DNA of 64,000 nucleotides from Microvelia longipes (lineage: Eukaryota > Arthropoda > Insecta > Hemiptera > Veliidae). Numbering within the stretch: the first letter of the stretch is position 1; every line of letters starts with the position of its first letter. The notes under the pieces are model-generated. The model searched no databases, was not told where the DNA came from, and saw only the letters and a list, made by a program, of their open reading frames with translations. This document shows, piece after piece, positions 48,631-59,570 of this stretch. The position numbers and the translations under genes are program-made. The stretch spans positions 20,725,898 to 20,789,897 of the forward strand of contig JACMZG010000008.1 of assembly GCA_018340805.1 (NCBI GenBank), given 5' to 3'.

Positions 48631-49330
48631 CTAACCCTTTTGTTTTATGATACGGATAAATTTTAGTGAGTTATCTTCCTTAAGTGGTAAATTTGTATTC
48701 CCTATATGGTTACATTCACTTTCGATATTTTCTCTCTTGACTAAGAGCTCGTTCCTAATATTTTCTTTTGAGCTAAATTTAACATCCGTAACCGTTTGAA
48801 TTATCTGATTATTTACCTCTGCTAACTTTGGTCCTATTATGCCCCATCCTAACTCGGATCTAACCCCATACGCTTTATTACCCTGACCTTTAATTACCTC
48901 TTGCGGGCATAGCACTTGAGGGCAGTTATTTCCTATTATCATTCTGATCAACATCTCAATTAAGGGATAAATTTTGTCTTTTATTTTCTTTAGATGAGGG
49001 TGTAGCTCTGCGATTTGAGGAGTAGGTATTTCACTTTGTGATGCTGGAATCTCATATGTTGTGTATGTTATTGGTAAATTTATGACTGCGCCTCTGTCCA
49101 TACTAGTTACGACTAACCCTGTTACTCTATGGGTCGTAACCGAACTTTTCGAATTAACAGTACGCAAGTCTAGTTTTGTGCAAACGCCGTCTGCTTTTAA
49201 ATCTGTCTTTAAACTGTCTGCTATGAAGCAAGCATCGCTACCCTCGTCTAGTAAAGCATAAGTTGTTATTTTAAACTCAGGATTATCTATATGGTGCACT
49301 TGTACTGGAACAATAAAAGATGTAGTACCC
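48631..49330 (-). pseudogene. BEL/Pao aspartic protease (DUF1758-type) domain
   Basis: The minus-strand frame begins around 49330, in the TTSFIVPVQV segment. It contains the retropepsin-like active-site box YALLDEGSDACFI (D-x-G in DEGSD). Further on it has YGVRSELGWGIIGP, the conserved V..ELGW..GP block of DUF1758 proteases in BEL/Pao Pol. The frame has no ATG of its own upstream and is interrupted from gag by frame changes. In intact elements it would be part of a Gag-Pol polyprotein that processes the capsid. It ends at a stop after IKQKG, followed by deletion of the rest of pol. I call it a broken piece of pol. Confidence 0.8.
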
Positions 49331-49545
49331 CAAATTTGTATTCTTTCCTAGTAATTTAGTTGATCCTAGCGGTTGCTTTGGCCTTTTCTACTGAAGAATT
49401 TTCACTTTTGAACGAACGGTGTAAACAGGTCGGATGTCGCTTACCGCAACCTTGTACCATACATACAGTCTGTTTTTACACCCTTTAGCAATATGGAAGG
49501 CTTTCAAGCAAGAAAAACAAAGTTTATTCTTTTCTATAAATCTTT
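49331..49545 (-). pseudogene. Frame-broken zinc-knuckle linker between gag and protease
   Basis: Out-of-frame pieces show further nucleocapsid-type motifs. CFSCLKAFHIAKGC (CX2CX4HX4C) lies in one minus-strand frame and GCGKRHPTCLH in another. A third stretch, PKQPLGSTKLLGK, then leads towards the protease. At least four frame changes occur between about 49548 and 49328. Two are consistent with a missing base and two with an extra base, so the net frame is kept. Two of them lie at homopolymers (A6 near 49544-49549, G4 near 49328-49331). This may be decay or uncorrected sequencing indels. Confidence 0.75.
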
Positions 49546-51219
49546 TTTACTCTCGTAATTTAGATTTGTAAATTTTGAACAATCCTCTAAATTATGGTTT
49601 GTTTCACAAAATAAACAAACAGACGTCAATTTTGAATTTTGTTTATTGCATACGTTCCCTTCTTCAACTGACACAACTTGACGTGTCTTAGCTTGATGTG
49701 TCCTATTATAAGATGTAGATGGTTGAGAGTAGATAGGGTTCTGAGACCCACCTTCATAATAACTATAAACTGGATGGTTATGGTCGCTAACCATCTCTGA
49801 AACGAAATTGGCCATGTCTCCGATAGTTTCGAAGCCGTCCTTGATTTTTATAAATGAGACCCATTTAGGCCGGAATGTCATGGGCAACCTACCCATGACC
49901 TTTTTTAAACATAACTTTGAGCTAACCTCAGCATAACTAGGCCCTTTAAGAACTTTGCTAGCCGTAGTTATTAAATCTGAGAACTCGAGAAGAGCTTCTC
50001 CGTCTTTCAATGTAAAGCTTGGTCCCTGAGTTAATTTATTAATCCAGGCTTCTGTAACAGCAACGCGGTTGCCGAATCTTTCTTCTATACGCTCTATCGC
50101 TTCAACAAACGATAGACCTGGGTTATTTTGAACAAATTTAAGTGCATTTCCTGTCAAAAATTTTAATAAAAACATTTTCTTGGCACTATCTGAGAGAACT
50201 CCGTCCTCTAAATGAGTTCGGACCTCTTCACGAAATGTAGGGAAATCTAAACTGTTACCTGAAAATTTGAATGGTTCGAAAGAATTTAGAAGTTGCATTT
50301 TTGACATGAGCAACAGCGGTTCTGTAGTGACTTGATTCACTAATGGAAATTTAGGGGAATTGCTAGTAGGTTCTGAATTATTTACTTGTGTTTCGAGATT
50401 ATTATCATTGTTAACTAAAGGTTTACTTGAGACAGCTCTATCTTTTATCTCCGAAAATGAAACAAAATCGGGTTTAGTATTACGACTTTTAATACTACCT
50501 CCAATGCTGCTGGCATTTTTGAACCACCTAAGACGCGTTTTACGTTCAGGGGCTACTTCTTTATCTTTTAAACTGCTAGCTAATAGCTTACTCTTATTGA
50601 GCTCAAACTCAATGTGAAGCCGTTTTTCTTCGAGTTGACTTTCGAACACCCTTTTCTGCTCAGAGAGTTGGGCCTCGAAAGATTTTCTTTCGTTCTCTAT
50701 GCGAGCTTGCTGAAGCTTAAGCTCCATTTCTTTTCTCTCGACTTCTACCTGGGCAAGCAATCTGAGGCTGTTAGCGCTCGCTCCAGTTTTAGTTGACGCT
50801 CTTGAGGATCGCCCTGAGTTAATTGATCTAGACTTAATAGAACTAGGGCCCAAATTTTGAAAATAACTATAAGTATTAAGAAAGCTTTCAGTATCGATAA
50901 TAAACCTGTCAAGCTCTTCTACTGCTGCCTCATCTCTACCATCCATACCAGAGAGAGTATTGACAGCATGCTTAAAATCATCAACTTGAATTCTTAGCTC
51001 GCTTATAGTTGAGCTAAGAACCGTTAGATTTGCCGACTTTTCTGCTCTAGGACAGATACCGACCCTACTTCTTAGCACCAACACCTCGTCCCGCAATTTA
51101 ACTATATTTCTCTTTTGCGAGCGGATGTTGCGCATAATATTATCTAAGATAGGGGTCTTACCTTCCTCTCTCGGCCCATCCTTAGTATCTTCAAGATCGA
51201 ATTCATTTAAATTTTCCAT
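49534..51219 (-). CDS. gag: BEL/Pao Gag
   Basis: Retroviral-type Gag that would form the capsid and bind element RNA in the cytoplasm. I chose the ATG at 51219, giving 561 residues, because the frame upstream continues only to a TTG and a stop near the LTR. Visible parts: charged coiled-coil segments (about 35-105 and 150-220, the second starting RLLAQVEVERKEMELKLQQA), a Ser-rich linker, and a DUF1759-type capsid region at about 310-470 (EPFKFSGNSLDFPTFREEV, IERIEERFGN). A first zinc knuckle, CLFCETNHNLEDC, lies near 535-547. The frame stops right after this knuckle. Further knuckles lie downstream out of frame, so the C-terminus is probably truncated by a one-base loss. The 5' LTR ends 77 bp upstream. 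Confidence 0.85.
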   Translation of the reverse strand: MENLNEFDLEDTKDGPREEGKTPILDNIMRNIRSQKRNIVKLRDEVLVLRSRVGICPRAEKSANLTVLSSTISELRIQVDDFKHAVNTLSGMDGRDEAAVEELDRFIIDTESFLNTYSYFQNLGPSSIKSRSINSGRSSRASTKTGASANSLRLLAQVEVERKEMELKLQQARIENERKSFEAQLSEQKRVFESQLEEKRLHIEFELNKSKLLASSLKDKEVAPERKTRLRWFKNASSIGGSIKSRNTKPDFVSFSEIKDRAVSSKPLVNNDNNLETQVNNSEPTSNSPKFPLVNQVTTEPLLLMSKMQLLNSFEPFKFSGNSLDFPTFREEVRTHLEDGVLSDSAKKMFLLKFLTGNALKFVQNNPGLSFVEAIERIEERFGNRVAVTEAWINKLTQGPSFTLKDGEALLEFSDLITTASKVLKGPSYAEVSSKLCLKKVMGRLPMTFRPKWVSFIKIKDGFETIGDMANFVSEMVSDHNHPVYSYYEGGSQNPIYSQPSTSYNRTHQAKTRQVVSVEEGNVCNKQNSKLTSVCLFCETNHNLEDCSKFTNLNYESKKDL

Positions 51220-51295
51220 ATTTTTGACTTGACTTTGACAGATATTATTTTCTATAACTTTCTTCTGTAGTTCAGACAAGATTCAAATTCTTTAC

Positions 51296-51511
51296 TGTGA
51301 CAGCGTATACTTAATAACTAGCTGACATAAAGAGTTAACATTTTCTTTACAGAATTCCTATATTAACCAAAATACGACAATGATCTTATGTTCCGTTGAA
51401 TCCCTTTGAATCCGTAAAGAATTTGAAATGCCAACTGACTGTTTTGACATTATCTTCCAAAACAAGAAAACTATAAAAATATAATACAAAAGTAAATCGC
51501 TGGCAGCGACA
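51296..51511 (-). repeat. 5' LTR of BEL/Pao element
   Basis: 216 bp, one A longer than the 3' LTR. On the minus strand it starts TGTCGCTGCC and includes an AT-rich TATA-like stretch (TATTATATTTTTATAG) that could be the promoter. The internal sequence next to it on the coding strand is GTAAAGAATTTGAATC, which lacks the usual TGG of a tRNA-primed binding site. Confidence 0.92.
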
Positions 51512-51516
51512 ATTAT

Positions 51517-52056
51517 TAATTACCGATTGCGCTGATTTAATTTTAAAAGTTCATTATTAGCTTCGTTGATCAGTTTTTCTTGGTTTTTTAGAGATTTTAT
51601 CCATTCGTGTCAGTTCACAGTGTTTTTAAATCCAAATACATATATCCCAAAAACCATATTAATGACACTTATAGTTTACATTTTGAATTTACTATAAAAC
51701 AAAACTATACGTCCATAACTGCAACATTCCAAAAAGACAGTTTTGGAATCCTTTTAGTGTCTTTTCATTTTGCAAATGATCATAAAACTAGCAGCAGTTT
51801 GAAATTCTTAAGTGTGGATCAGGATAAGCCCAGATACACAAGAAAAGTATGCATTATGGGTAAGTTACAGCAGGTCTGAAAATAGAGGAAAGTATCATGT
51901 CTCTTTTGATAATTCCCGCTTAATAGTTTATGTAACTTACACTTAACGTATAAATTACTTGTGTATGTGGACATGGTTATAATTAATTCACATTAACCTG
52001 TTACATCAATAAAACACTATTGACTTTCTTAATTATCCATTCAATATAATTGTCTC
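51517..52056. other. AT-rich flank of the retrotransposon
   Basis: Contains a 90-codon frame at 51607-51879 with no recognisable family. No gene is supported. Confidence 0.4.
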
Positions 52057-52550
52057 AGAGACACCTAGGAAATGCGACAAGCTACAACTAGAAACAAACT
52101 ATTCCATCATTCGACAATTGTCATCATTGATGCTCGACACAATGTCTTTTCCCGCTCTGTTTCGTTACGTTTAACTCATTAGAGCACCGACAGAGCCTAA
52201 ACTCACTCTGACCTACCTTCAGTTAAAATTCCGAAACATATAATGTGGAATATTTACCAGATACAAGCAGCGCTCTCATACCGCTATCATTCTTGGCTAC
52301 CAAAACATATATCATTTGTTACTACCGTGTCTTGCAAAACATGAATAGTGCGAGAAACAATTGACGGATCGAAGCAGCGTAGGGCATTGCATTATGTCGA
52401 ACCATTTTTGATGACAATTGTCGAATGATGGAACAATTCCCAAGTGTAGCATTACATTTTGCTCGGTACATTTCCTAGGTATCTCTCGCACAATAATATT
52501 TTGTCAACTAATGACATTTTTTTCAAAACTCGGTAGTATCATATGATATT
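52057..52550. mobile_element. Nested inverted repeats (family D-related element)
   Basis: An outer pair, GAGACACCTAGGAAATG..CCATCATTCGACAATTGTCA (about 52057-52125) against 52408-52487, frames the core. A second pair, TACTACCGTGTCTTGCAAAA (52320) and TTTTCAAAACTCGGTAGTA (about 52528-52548), overlaps it. A third relative of the second pair is at 46493. Probably two interleaved non-autonomous elements. No coding capacity. Confidence 0.6.
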
Positions 52551-52617
52551 TCTTAATTATACTTATTAAAATATTTTATTTGATTCAACATCTTAATTAA
52601 TATAAATAAAAGCAGAT

Positions 52618-52798
52618 TAGTTACACAAAAATCCTTTATTTTTTAATATATAATAATAACAAAGCTTTCGACTAAAAATTAGCCATCATCAGAGATTTTA
52701 TATTTTATATTCGTTAAACTCTGATGATGACTAATTTTTAGTCGAAAGCTTAGTTCTTATGATATATTAAAAACTATAAAGGACTTTTGTGTAACTAA
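52618..52798. mobile_element. Foldback with CTGATGATG...GTCGAAAG hairpin
   Basis: Arms 52618-52695 and 52719-52798 are inverted copies starting TTAGTTACACAAAAATCCTT. Only 23 nt separate them. The right arm contains CTGATGATGACTAA, a three-base loop, TTAGTCGAAAG (52721-52748) with a perfect 6-bp stem. Confidence 0.85.
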
Positions 52799-52924
52799 TA
52801 TGTTCTTATTTATATATTGTTTTATAAGTCCACAAATAAGAAACTTTTTAATCTTAATTAATGTTTTTGACAATAATACACTTATTTACTTATGGTTTCT
52901 TGTGAAGATGTGTTTCTTTTTATA

Positions 52925-53110
52925 TTATAGGGCGGTAGAGCACGGCGAAATCCGTTATTATTTCGACCGGAATTTTCTTTCTTTTTACAATATTTTTAAT
53001 GCGGACGCCGGAGTTTTGTTAAGAGATTTGCTACGGAGGTGCGCTTTCGCGTCCTCCTCCCGTCACTCACTGCGCGTCTTAGGATTCCCACCTACCGCAC
53101 CATTATAGAG
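52925..53110. other. GC-richer unclassified patch
   Basis: 52930-53105 includes GCGGACGCCGGAG, GGTGCGCTTTCGCGTCCTCC and CACTGCGCGTCTTAGG, strikingly GC-rich for the window. A frame runs across it (52800-53108) and ends SSRHSLRVLGFPPTAPL. It has no family I recognise, and its beginning lies in the foldback flank, so I do not call a gene. Confidence 0.35.
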
Positions 53111-53400
53111 GATAATTCGTCTGAAAACACTCACAGGAAACGTCACATGATGATCTAGTTAAAAGAAGTCACTCGTCGTAACACTTTAATAACGCTTAAG
53201 TAGACTTGCATACATTTTATTTTAAGGTTGTCCTGAAGAATTATTATCATATTCCAGTCTCTGAACGGCATTTATTAACTATTGTGTCGACATATTGTTG
53301 TTTAATCCATTAGACCAATTAGGTATGACAACTTTGAGTGGAAAAAATTGGCCATAACTCGAACGCCGAAGAAGGATTAATGCATCTTTGTGAAATATAT

Positions 53401-53455
53401 GTATATATTAATATATTATATATATATATATATATATAATATATTATATATATTT
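53401..53455. repeat. Short (TA)n microsatellite
   Basis: Interrupted TA tract. Confidence 0.9.
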
Positions 53456-54489
53456 ATATTTTGCTTCATGATTTATTAGGGCGCTGTATTGATTAAAGTG
53501 GTGAGTGTGTGTATATTCAGATTCGAAAATAAATAGATTACATTACAGACGAACTTTTTCTTCTCAGTGTATCAATAAGTAATATATGATTATTTTAGCT
53601 GTTAATTTTGTTATTTTAAACTCCTATTTAATGTTTGACTTGATTCGATTGATAGTTAGTTTAAGGTTTATATTAATTAAAGTTACATATTTTATATATT
53701 TTTGATTAATGTTCTGATGGGGATTGAAGGAGACAGATGTAACCTGGGACGTTTGTCTGCTTAGTTTGATAAATGTCTCTGAATGAGTCTGGGTATCTAC
53801 ACCTTTACCTTGTCCAACCACAGCTGCCTAGACGTATCTATTAGTTACTCTAATCATCTATTAATGGTTTCAATGTAGTTTTTTTTGTTATTTTCAAGGT
53901 ATTCTTTACTTTAGAAGATCTGAATTTTCAAGGGAATATAACTTTGATATAAACGTTAAATTCGATACGTTTTGTTTCCACGTTTGGATATATTAGCAAT
54001 GCATCGTCTTTAGACTCGAAGCAAACAACTTCAAGTATGGGATGAACTAAACTTTAAACATACTGAAACATTATCTTATGTTTCAGTGTCAATATGTCAT
54101 TAAATGAAGATTATCTTTTTATCAACAAGATCCTCTAAACGCATCCTGACTTGACGTCAAATTTTTATAATTTGAATTTTTATAATTTGAATTTTTATAA
54201 TTTGATGTCATACTTTATTAACCAATAATTGTTCTACGCATTTTTTTGGTAAGACTCGGTCTTCATTGTTAGATTTAGTTATAATTGGTCAATAGATATT
54301 GGATCGTGTGGTGTAAAAGGTAACTTGAGTGATTGGGTGGAAATATTGGATTTGGTGATGATGGTCATTTGGGGTAACTATTACGAAGATTATTTCCTCG
54401 GTTAGATTACTTTGATGACCGTTAATGTCTCAAAGGCTCATTCATTTACTACCGTCTGATGTTTGCACGATCATCAGACAAAAGCTTTT
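53456..54489. other. AT-rich DNA with 15-bp triplicate
   Basis: A 15-bp unit (ATTTTTATAATTTGA) is repeated three times at about 54159-54203. The other sequence is unremarkable and no gene is supported. Confidence 0.45.
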
Positions 54490-54510
54490 ACCGACTGAGC
54501 CACTTTATTA
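54420..54510 (-). repeat. Possible degenerate tRNA-derived SINE head
   Basis: On the minus strand AGTGGCTCAGTCGGTAAAAG (54504-54485) contains a very good A box (TGGCTCAGTCGG). GTCTGATG..CATCAGAC follows as a hairpin at the anticodon-arm position. No good B box was seen, so this is uncertain. Confidence 0.4.
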
Positions 54511-56049
54511 AACTTTCAAAATCTTTCACAGAAAACGGCTTAGTTTTTTTTAAAACCATCAATAACTCTGCGCCTATTACCTATTAAATATATGACTATT
54601 AACCACTTCATATTCTTTAAAATAAATCTCCTCTAATGAGGTTCTAAAACTAATACAAACCGGTTATGTAATAAACCTGATAAAAACTCGATATACAGCG
54701 CTCCGTGAAATATTAAACATAATTAAGACTAAAAAATATAAATTTTATCTTATTAGTCTCAGGGAAAATTTTTCAATTTTTTAAGTGCTATAATATTAGA
54801 AAGAAATTTTAAAAAAAAATGTAATATATTAGATTAAAATCATTAAGTGTATAATAAATGAACTTATTTAGTATTCTATATACGACGTAGGTTACATTAA
54901 AGGCTATCGATAACTTTTTAAAAAAATATGTATTTATAAAATCTTTTTCACAGGTTAATGTGGGTGGAGACTCTATATTATAAAAATCCTTGAAAAAAAA
55001 TTGTGCATTTTGAATACCAAATGTGTATGCTTGGAACTATATGGGCTGCAGTCGACGAGATAAGACGAATAGCCTGATGCATGAAGATGAAAACACTGAT
55101 GAAATATGAAAATTTATCATGTAAGATTTTTTTATATCTATTAGTTTATTAAAAGAGATGAGTTTTTGATATATTTACGTAGGGATAAATCACACGGGGT
55201 TAGTGCATATATGTATTTATATGTGTAGTAATTTAAAGAAGCTCACATTGTAAGACACTTGAAGGTTATAAGATACAAAAAACCCTCATATAACCCCCGA
55301 CATCACAGGCATCCCGACCAATAACCCTTTTTTTATCCACAAGTAACTTTTAAAAGAGCCACATAACTTTTTTTTCCCCAAGTCGTGACAATCGTTTTGG
55401 AACCACTAAAAAAAAGTTCTTTATTAATTGCTTCTGCTGAAGAAGCGGTGGCTGAAAACATTCTTCTTGCTTTGAAAACTTTTTCTTATTTTTGGATGAA
55501 GGTTTTTTTTTAAATATTTAAATGTCTCGATTTTTGAAGTATACCCGGATAAAAAATTCATCTGAAAAAACCTGACAGAATCAAATTACGATATTAGTTA
55601 ACTGATTCATCTAAATCATCGCTTTTCTTCCCTTTAAATTATTTTAAAACCAAACATACCATAATGAAATGTAGTAATATATTAAGTAAACTAAGTTAAA
55701 TTAAAGCAGTGTTAAGCAATGATCTATATTATTCTTCATTGACTCGAAAGTTGCCCCGCCTGCTGATAATATTGTTAAGCCGAAACCGGTCAAGGGACAA
55801 TCCTATCCGACAGCACGTTTGACGGTATACATTGCGATCTCTTTGTAGACATACAACTTTTCATAGTCTGTAAAAAACATTGTAAATTTCAAATAAATCA
55901 TGTATGCAATAGAAATAAAATAAAATGCACATTTTAGGGGCTTTCGACCTATCAAGGTATCCTGCGGGAACCACCTCCGATGGTATGCATTTACTATCTT
56001 TTAAGAATTAATTAAAGTTAACGAAATATTTTAAATACAAATACTATTC
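54511..56049. other. AT-rich DNA; one CGAAACCGGTC motif
   Basis: At 55759-55792, CCTGCTGATAATATTGTTAA then GCCGAAACCGGTC resembles the hairpin motif of family E. No gene is supported elsewhere. Confidence 0.4.
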
Positions 56050-56140
56050 ATATAATCTTAGAACATAGCCCGGGCTGTGGACCCCGGACCTCCTGTGCCG
56101 AAATCGAGTGCCTATACGATCAAGGCCACGGAGGCAGATG
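56050..56140 (-). repeat. tRNA-derived SINE-like head, minus strand
   Basis: Minus strand: GCCTCCGTGGCCTTGATCGT, ATAGGCACTCGATTTCGGCA, CAGGAGGTCCGGGGTCCACA, GCCCGGGC. The layout (A-box-like TGGCCTTGATCG, GGGGTCCACAGCCC at the B-box place) and GC content against an AT-rich background suggest a tRNA-related SINE. A functional tRNA fold was not obtained. Confidence 0.5.
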
Positions 56141-56909
56141 CATCATATAATAATTGTGTAAAATTAAACAAATTAGTCTTTAAGGCAATCTAATTATTAT
56201 TATGATTGATTTGCGGTAAAAAGTTCCATTAAAAAGTAAAAAAAACAACAACAACTAATATCTAAAACTAAAACTATTATCTAATAGAATTGATTTCAAT
56301 TCTACGCATTATTGCATTCTTAACATCAATATCATCAATAGATTTTCAAAACGATGCGAAGGCATAAAAACACCATGGGAACTAAATGAACGTGAAAGTG
56401 AATCAGATGAACTATATTGGTCTTCAGACACGGGGAATAAAGACCAAGTTTTTGTCCTTTCAATGGAATAGTCCCTGTGACGTTCTCAACCCAATATTGA
56501 TTGATTGATTGTGAAAGCCTTAGACAAGTGATTTTCATTGTAATGTTATCAAAGAAAACCCTTAGATATCCACAGTTTTTCTCGCATCAATTTCCTCAAG
56601 CATCATGGTGGGTAGCATCGAGCAGTTTCACTGTTTGGAACAAATATCCTTTGCTGCCTAAAGATACGACAAGAGACCTAGGATATACTAAAATATAAAG
56701 TTAGCGATTTCCATATCCTGAGGATAAGCAAATAAACTTCGAAGTGGTGATGATGTACTGAATAAATCCGATAATGTTCCTGAAAAAGTTTCTGGGTACC
56801 CCGAATCCATTTTTTTTTGGTTTGGAGTGTGCATGATTACAGTACCTAAGCCAAATAACAATTCTATCCTTTATTTCTTAAGTTATTATTCTACTTTATA
56901 ATGCTATAA
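56141..56909. other. DNA without recognised genes
   Basis: Frames at 56335-56538 (minus) and 56501-56698 (plus) overlap and match nothing known to me. Confidence 0.4.
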
Positions 56910-57815
56910 TATTGTTCTACTCTTTGTAACTAAATTATGGTTCTGATCCTTATTGCTAACTTATTGTTCTAAACCTTGTTGCTAAGTAATGGTTCTGATA
57001 CTTATTGTTCTAAACCTTGTCGCTAAGTAATGGTTCTGATACTTATTGTTCTAAAACCTTGTCGCCAAGTAATGGTTCTGATCCTTATTGCTAACTTATT
57101 GTTCTAAACCTTGTTGCTAAGTAATGGTTCTGATACTTATTGTTCTAAACCTTGTCGCTAAGTAATGGTTCTGATACTTATTGCTAACTTATTGTTCTAA
57201 ACCTTGTTGCTTAGTAATGGTTCTGATACTTATTGTTCTAAACCTTGTCGCTAAGTAATGGTTCTGATCCTTATTGCTAACTTATTGTTCTAAACCTTGT
57301 GCTAAGTAATGGTTCTGATACTATTGTTCTAAACCTTGTCGCTAAGTAATGGTTCTGATCCTTATTGCTAACTTATTGTTCTAAACCTTATCGCTAAGTA
57401 ATGGTTCTGATACTTATTGCTAACTTATTGTTCTAAACCTTGTTGCTAAGTAATGGTTCTGATCCTTATTGCTATCTTATTGTTCTAAACCTTATTGCTA
57501 AGTAATGGTTCTGATTCTTATTGCTAACTTATTGTTCTAAACCTTGTCGCTAAGTAATGGTTCTGATCCTTATTGCTAACTTATTGTTCTAAACCTTATC
57601 GCTAAGTAATGGTTCTGATACTTATTGCTAACTTATTTTTCTAAACCTTGTTGCTAAGTAATGGTTCTGATCCTTATTGCTATCTTATTGTTCTAAACCT
57701 TATGCTAAGTAATGGTTCTGATCCTTATTGTTCTAACCTTGTTGCTAAGTAATGTTTCTCCTTATTGCTAACTTATTGTTCTAAACCTTGCTAAGTAATG
57801 GTTCTGATACTTATT
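56910..57815. repeat. 52/41-bp two-length satellite, about 18 copies
   Basis: The long monomer is TAATGGTTCTGATCCTTATT, GCTAACTTATTGTTCTAAAC, CTTGTTGCTAAG (52 bp). The short monomer lacks GCTAACTTATT (41 bp) and usually has GATACTTATTGTTC. Long and short forms are mixed along the array, with alternation of GTTGCTAAG and GTCGCTAAG, suggesting spread as long-plus-short blocks. Confidence 0.93.
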
Positions 57816-58754
57816 GCTAAGATATTTATGGTTTCGGTCCATATTGCTAAGCTATTGTTTTGCTTTTTATTGCTTTGTTATTGTATTATTGCTAAGCTAG
57901 TACCTTACCTTACGATTCTGATTCTTTTTACTTTGTTTTTGTTCAGCTGATTTTTTTCCAGAAATTAATAAAATTGTTATTTCAATCATATAAGCTCATT
58001 TCTTCTTACGAAAATTACTATTTTTTCAATAATAAAAATTAACAATTAAAAATATTTGTAACTGTAAATGAACATAAAGTTTCTAACCGACTAATCTATG
58101 ATACAGTTTAATGTGATAGTAACAATCAGTTTAATGATGAGCTATGATGGAACAGAAATTTAGAGAATCGGTTGGTGGACAGTGGTAGGCGAGAGACTGG
58201 AACGCGAGGTTTTGTGTTCAGAATCGTGACTTACATCAAGCTCTCCATTCAACTTTTAATCTTTTTGAAAAAAACTGGTATTTATAAAGAAAAAGAACGG
58301 CCATGATTTTTCTTGGTTTATATTTTAAACATTCAATTGCAGGATGAAATAAAAATAGATGATTTTCTTGGGTTCAATGTACTTTTTGAGATATTTTTAA
58401 GAATTATTTTTGCAAATTTTTCTTATTAGGTTAGTATTTGTTTAATTATCAGGTTTCTAACAGAGGATACTGTATGCTTGATGTTGGACGTCGAATATCC
58501 GTGTATTGATTTCGGCATAACGCAAGGATCTTGAATTATGGGGGTGACACTTTAAGTCGATTTGCCAAATAAGAAAGTTGCCATAACCAATGCTTGTTAA
58601 AAACTGCGCATGGTTACAATCATTGCAGTAACTGCGCAGGCCTAAATTTTAAGGCAGACTTACCTTCCGATTACTTTGCTTATTGAGAAGGTTATAAACA
58701 AATAACCACAAGTAATATATTTTTTTCTGTTTTATTTTAATTTACTTAACAAGA
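57816..58754. other. DNA without recognised genes
   Basis: Starts with decayed satellite-like GCTAAGCTATTG units (57830-57900). Nothing else is supported. Confidence 0.45.
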
Positions 58755-58985
58755 ACCAAATGTAACTAAAATCACGGCAAACACAGAAGAAAATGTAACT
58801 AAAATCACGTCAAACATAGTAGAAAATGTAACTAAAATCACGTCAAACACAGGAGAAAATGTAACTAAAATCACGTCAAACAGAAGAAAATGTAACTAAA
58901 ATCACGTCAAACATAGTAGAATGTAACTAAAATCACGTCAAAACACAGCTAAAATGTTCAAAATCACGTCAAACAAAAGAAAATT
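58755..58985. repeat. 33-bp minisatellite, about 7 copies
   Basis: The monomer is AAAATGTAACTAAAATCACG then TCAAACACAGAAG. Copies lose one to several bases (AACAGAAG, AATGTTCAAAATC). Confidence 0.9.
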
Positions 58986-59570
58986 TAGGAGCAAACTCGA
59001 CTTATCTTTATTACATAACCTGCGTTTCGCGCATTTGTTTTTGCTATAATTATGGGCTGGTAAGTTTATTCCTATTTCTCAATCTTATACAACGTCCATG
59101 GGGTCAGAAAGGTTGTATAATGTGTCATCCGAAATATTTCAGGATCCTAGGCATAACATAGCTATCATTATTAAGTAACGCAACACTGGAGCACTTAACT
59201 TATAACGTAATTAAAGGAACTTGTACTCTGAACTAAAAAATCACATTCCTTCTTTTCTAAAGATAACCTCCAAGACCTTAAAATTAGAAAAACACTTGGC
59301 CCATTTCTCATAAAATTAATGTCTGGCTAGAGACCACATAATAAGATGCCTATCCAATTTTAGCTACGTTCTAACCATTTAGGCTTTACTTGAATTAAAA
59401 TACGTCTATGTTTCCCAATGCAACTAATTCTGAACATTAAATTTAATGGAAATTTTTTACCTCACTCTAATTAGTTAATTTAATGGGAGTGTCTACGCCC
59501 GAACAAAACTGTATTTCAACTCCTCTACGTGTCATGTTCTCATATGTTCATGTAGTTGTTTATAGATAAA
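58986..59570. other. DNA without recognised genes
   Basis: AT-rich, with no coding similarity or repeat match seen. Confidence 0.45.

Larger units (their letters stand above)
47957..51511 (-). mobile_element. BEL/Pao LTR retrotransposon, pol-deleted
   Basis: 3555-bp element with two near-identical LTRs, 5-bp target duplications, a gag ORF and an aspartic-protease domain, all on the minus strand. Internal length is only 3124 bp. Complete BEL/Pao elements also encode reverse transcriptase, RNase H and integrase downstream of the protease. Here only about 460 bp separate protease and 3' LTR, so these domains are absent. High LTR identity means the insertion is young although pol is lost. It was therefore probably mobilised in trans as a non-autonomous copy, or deleted after insertion. 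The primer-binding site is unusual: no TGG follows the 5' LTR on the coding strand. Confidence 0.9.

Noticed and set aside
47957..51511. Plus-strand orientation of the LTR element, suggested by TGG directly after 48171
   Set aside because: Gag and protease are clearly on the minus strand. The TGG is treated as coincidence or a sign of an altered leader.
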